From: J014 sp964486055
GTDB taxonomy: Bacteria > Acidobacteriota > Blastocatellia > Pyrinomonadales > Pyrinomonadaceae
Assembly (NCBI GenBank): GCA_964486055.1
Contig: CAZALE010000001.1
Location: 372,001 to 436,000, forward strand
DNA length: 64,000 bases
Direction of reading: 5' to 3'
The notes under the pieces were generated by a model. The model ran no database searches and was not told the DNA's origin. It saw only the letters and a program-made list of their open reading frames with translations. Positions 63,791 through 64,000 of the stretch are shown here, piece after piece (the stretch's first letter is position 1; each line of letters opens with the position of its first letter). A program made the translations under genes and the position numbers.

Positions 63791-63820
63791 TTGCAAAACG
63801 TTGTTTATATAAGTTATCAT
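63791..63820 (+). promoter_or_regulatory. Promoter candidate for the riboswitch transcript
   Basis: TTGCAA (63791-63796, four of six) and TATCAT (63815-63820, five of six) are 18 bases apart on the plus strand. Transcription would start near 63827, about 100 bases before the aptamer. It is the only good box pair between the divergent hutI start and the riboswitch. Confidence 0.4.
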
Positions 63821-63925
63821 CTTAGAGGCGCTTAAGATTTTCAAAGTTAAGCACAGGTCTCAGGTATTTGCAAGCGATATCTTAAACCGAAAACGGAGAT
63901 TTCTGCTAATAAGAAGCAGAAGAAA

Positions 63926-64000
63926 CCTTAACCGAAAAGGCAACCACGCAGAAATGCGATGGGCGCAAAGCCGCGAGTCTTTACAGAGACTGTCGGGCTA
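63926..64000 (+). ncRNA. GEMM-I (cyclic di-GMP-I class) riboswitch, 3' end cut by window
   Basis: The block GGCAACC (63939-63945) begins the aptamer, ACGCA-GAAA-TGCG forms the P2 stem with its GNRA tetraloop, and GGGCGCAAAGCC follows, corresponding to the GGACGCAAAGCC hallmark of GEMM-I. A second helix AGTCT/AGACT follows, then GTCGGGCTA, which matches the sequence just before the conserved CCG that closes the aptamer. The window ends there, so the closing strand and the controlled gene are not visible. By class knowledge the ligand is c-di-GMP, or 3',3'-cGAMP in the Ib variant; I cannot decide between them. Confidence 0.85.

Noticed and set aside
1..64000. CRISPR array, prophage, transposon, toxin-antitoxin or defence island
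   Set aside because: I saw no regular repeat-spacer pattern, integrase, transposase, Cas, restriction or toxin-antitoxin gene; the content is chromosomal housekeeping.

Overview
The window is an AT-rich bacterial chromosome segment (roughly 40% GC by eye) with dense, mostly co-directional genes. It holds a complete set of Gram-negative wall genes: a meso-diaminopimelate type MurE, MreBCD, PilT, UppP and periplasmic proteins. My best guess is an Acidobacteriota member (Blastocatellia-like). This rests on the two-gene secreted amidohydrolase pair, the receiver protein with an acidic linker and a C-terminal AWE-VP helix module, and overall gene content. No rRNA or marker tree is available here, so it remains an inference. 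The sequence is a draft scaffold: both 100-N runs are flanked by exact 55-bp duplicates.

Layout: 3-12540 is a division and cell wall (dcw) operon, ftsI (5' truncated)-murF-mraY-murD-ftsW-murG-murC-ftsQ-ftsA-ftsZ. It lacks murE, which sits alone at 59.2 kb, and shows no murB or ddl. 12613-15935 holds an Hfq-like gene, pdxA and two receiver-domain genes. 15998-20451 is a small polysaccharide group (deacetylase-like protein, heparinase II/III-type lyase, SDR). 20743-24475 holds uppP, recJ and a secreted double VOC-fold protein. 24620-32857 is the elongation cluster mreB-mreC-mreD-mrdA-rodA and a class A PBP. 33256-40692 carries pilT, a lytic transglycosylase, mtnA, ribA, a Gfo/Idh/MocA oxidoreductase and an orphan membrane histidine kinase.

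40865-46115 is a stretch of small envelope and stress-type genes: a glycine-zipper protein, an active/degenerate pair of secreted amidohydrolases, a four-helix membrane protein, a Spy-like LTxxQ protein and a STAS protein. The minus-strand block 46198-54943 contains a MacA/MacB-like adaptor and ATPase without a permease, aspS, cdsA, rocA, a small unknown gene, def and an NAD-type isocitrate dehydrogenase. The plus-strand block 55007-60750 has a translationally coupled thiO-TlpA-like-methyltransferase operon, a glycerophosphodiesterase and murE. hutH and hutI follow on the minus strand. The last 75 bases are the beginning of a GEMM-I (cyclic dinucleotide) riboswitch whose downstream gene lies outside the window.

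Functionally the segment unites septal (FtsW/FtsI/FtsQAZ) and lateral (RodA/PBP2/MreBCD/PBP1a) peptidoglycan synthesis with supply of lipid-linked precursors (MurC-G, MraY, UppP), plus amino-acid catabolism toward glutamate (hutH, hutI, rocA). I saw no phage, transposon, CRISPR array, rRNA or tRNA. The most interesting items are the riboswitch, the pseudoenzyme pair, the displaced murE, the adaptor/ATPase pair without permease, the structured leaders before the hfq-like and spy-like genes, and the artefactual gaps.
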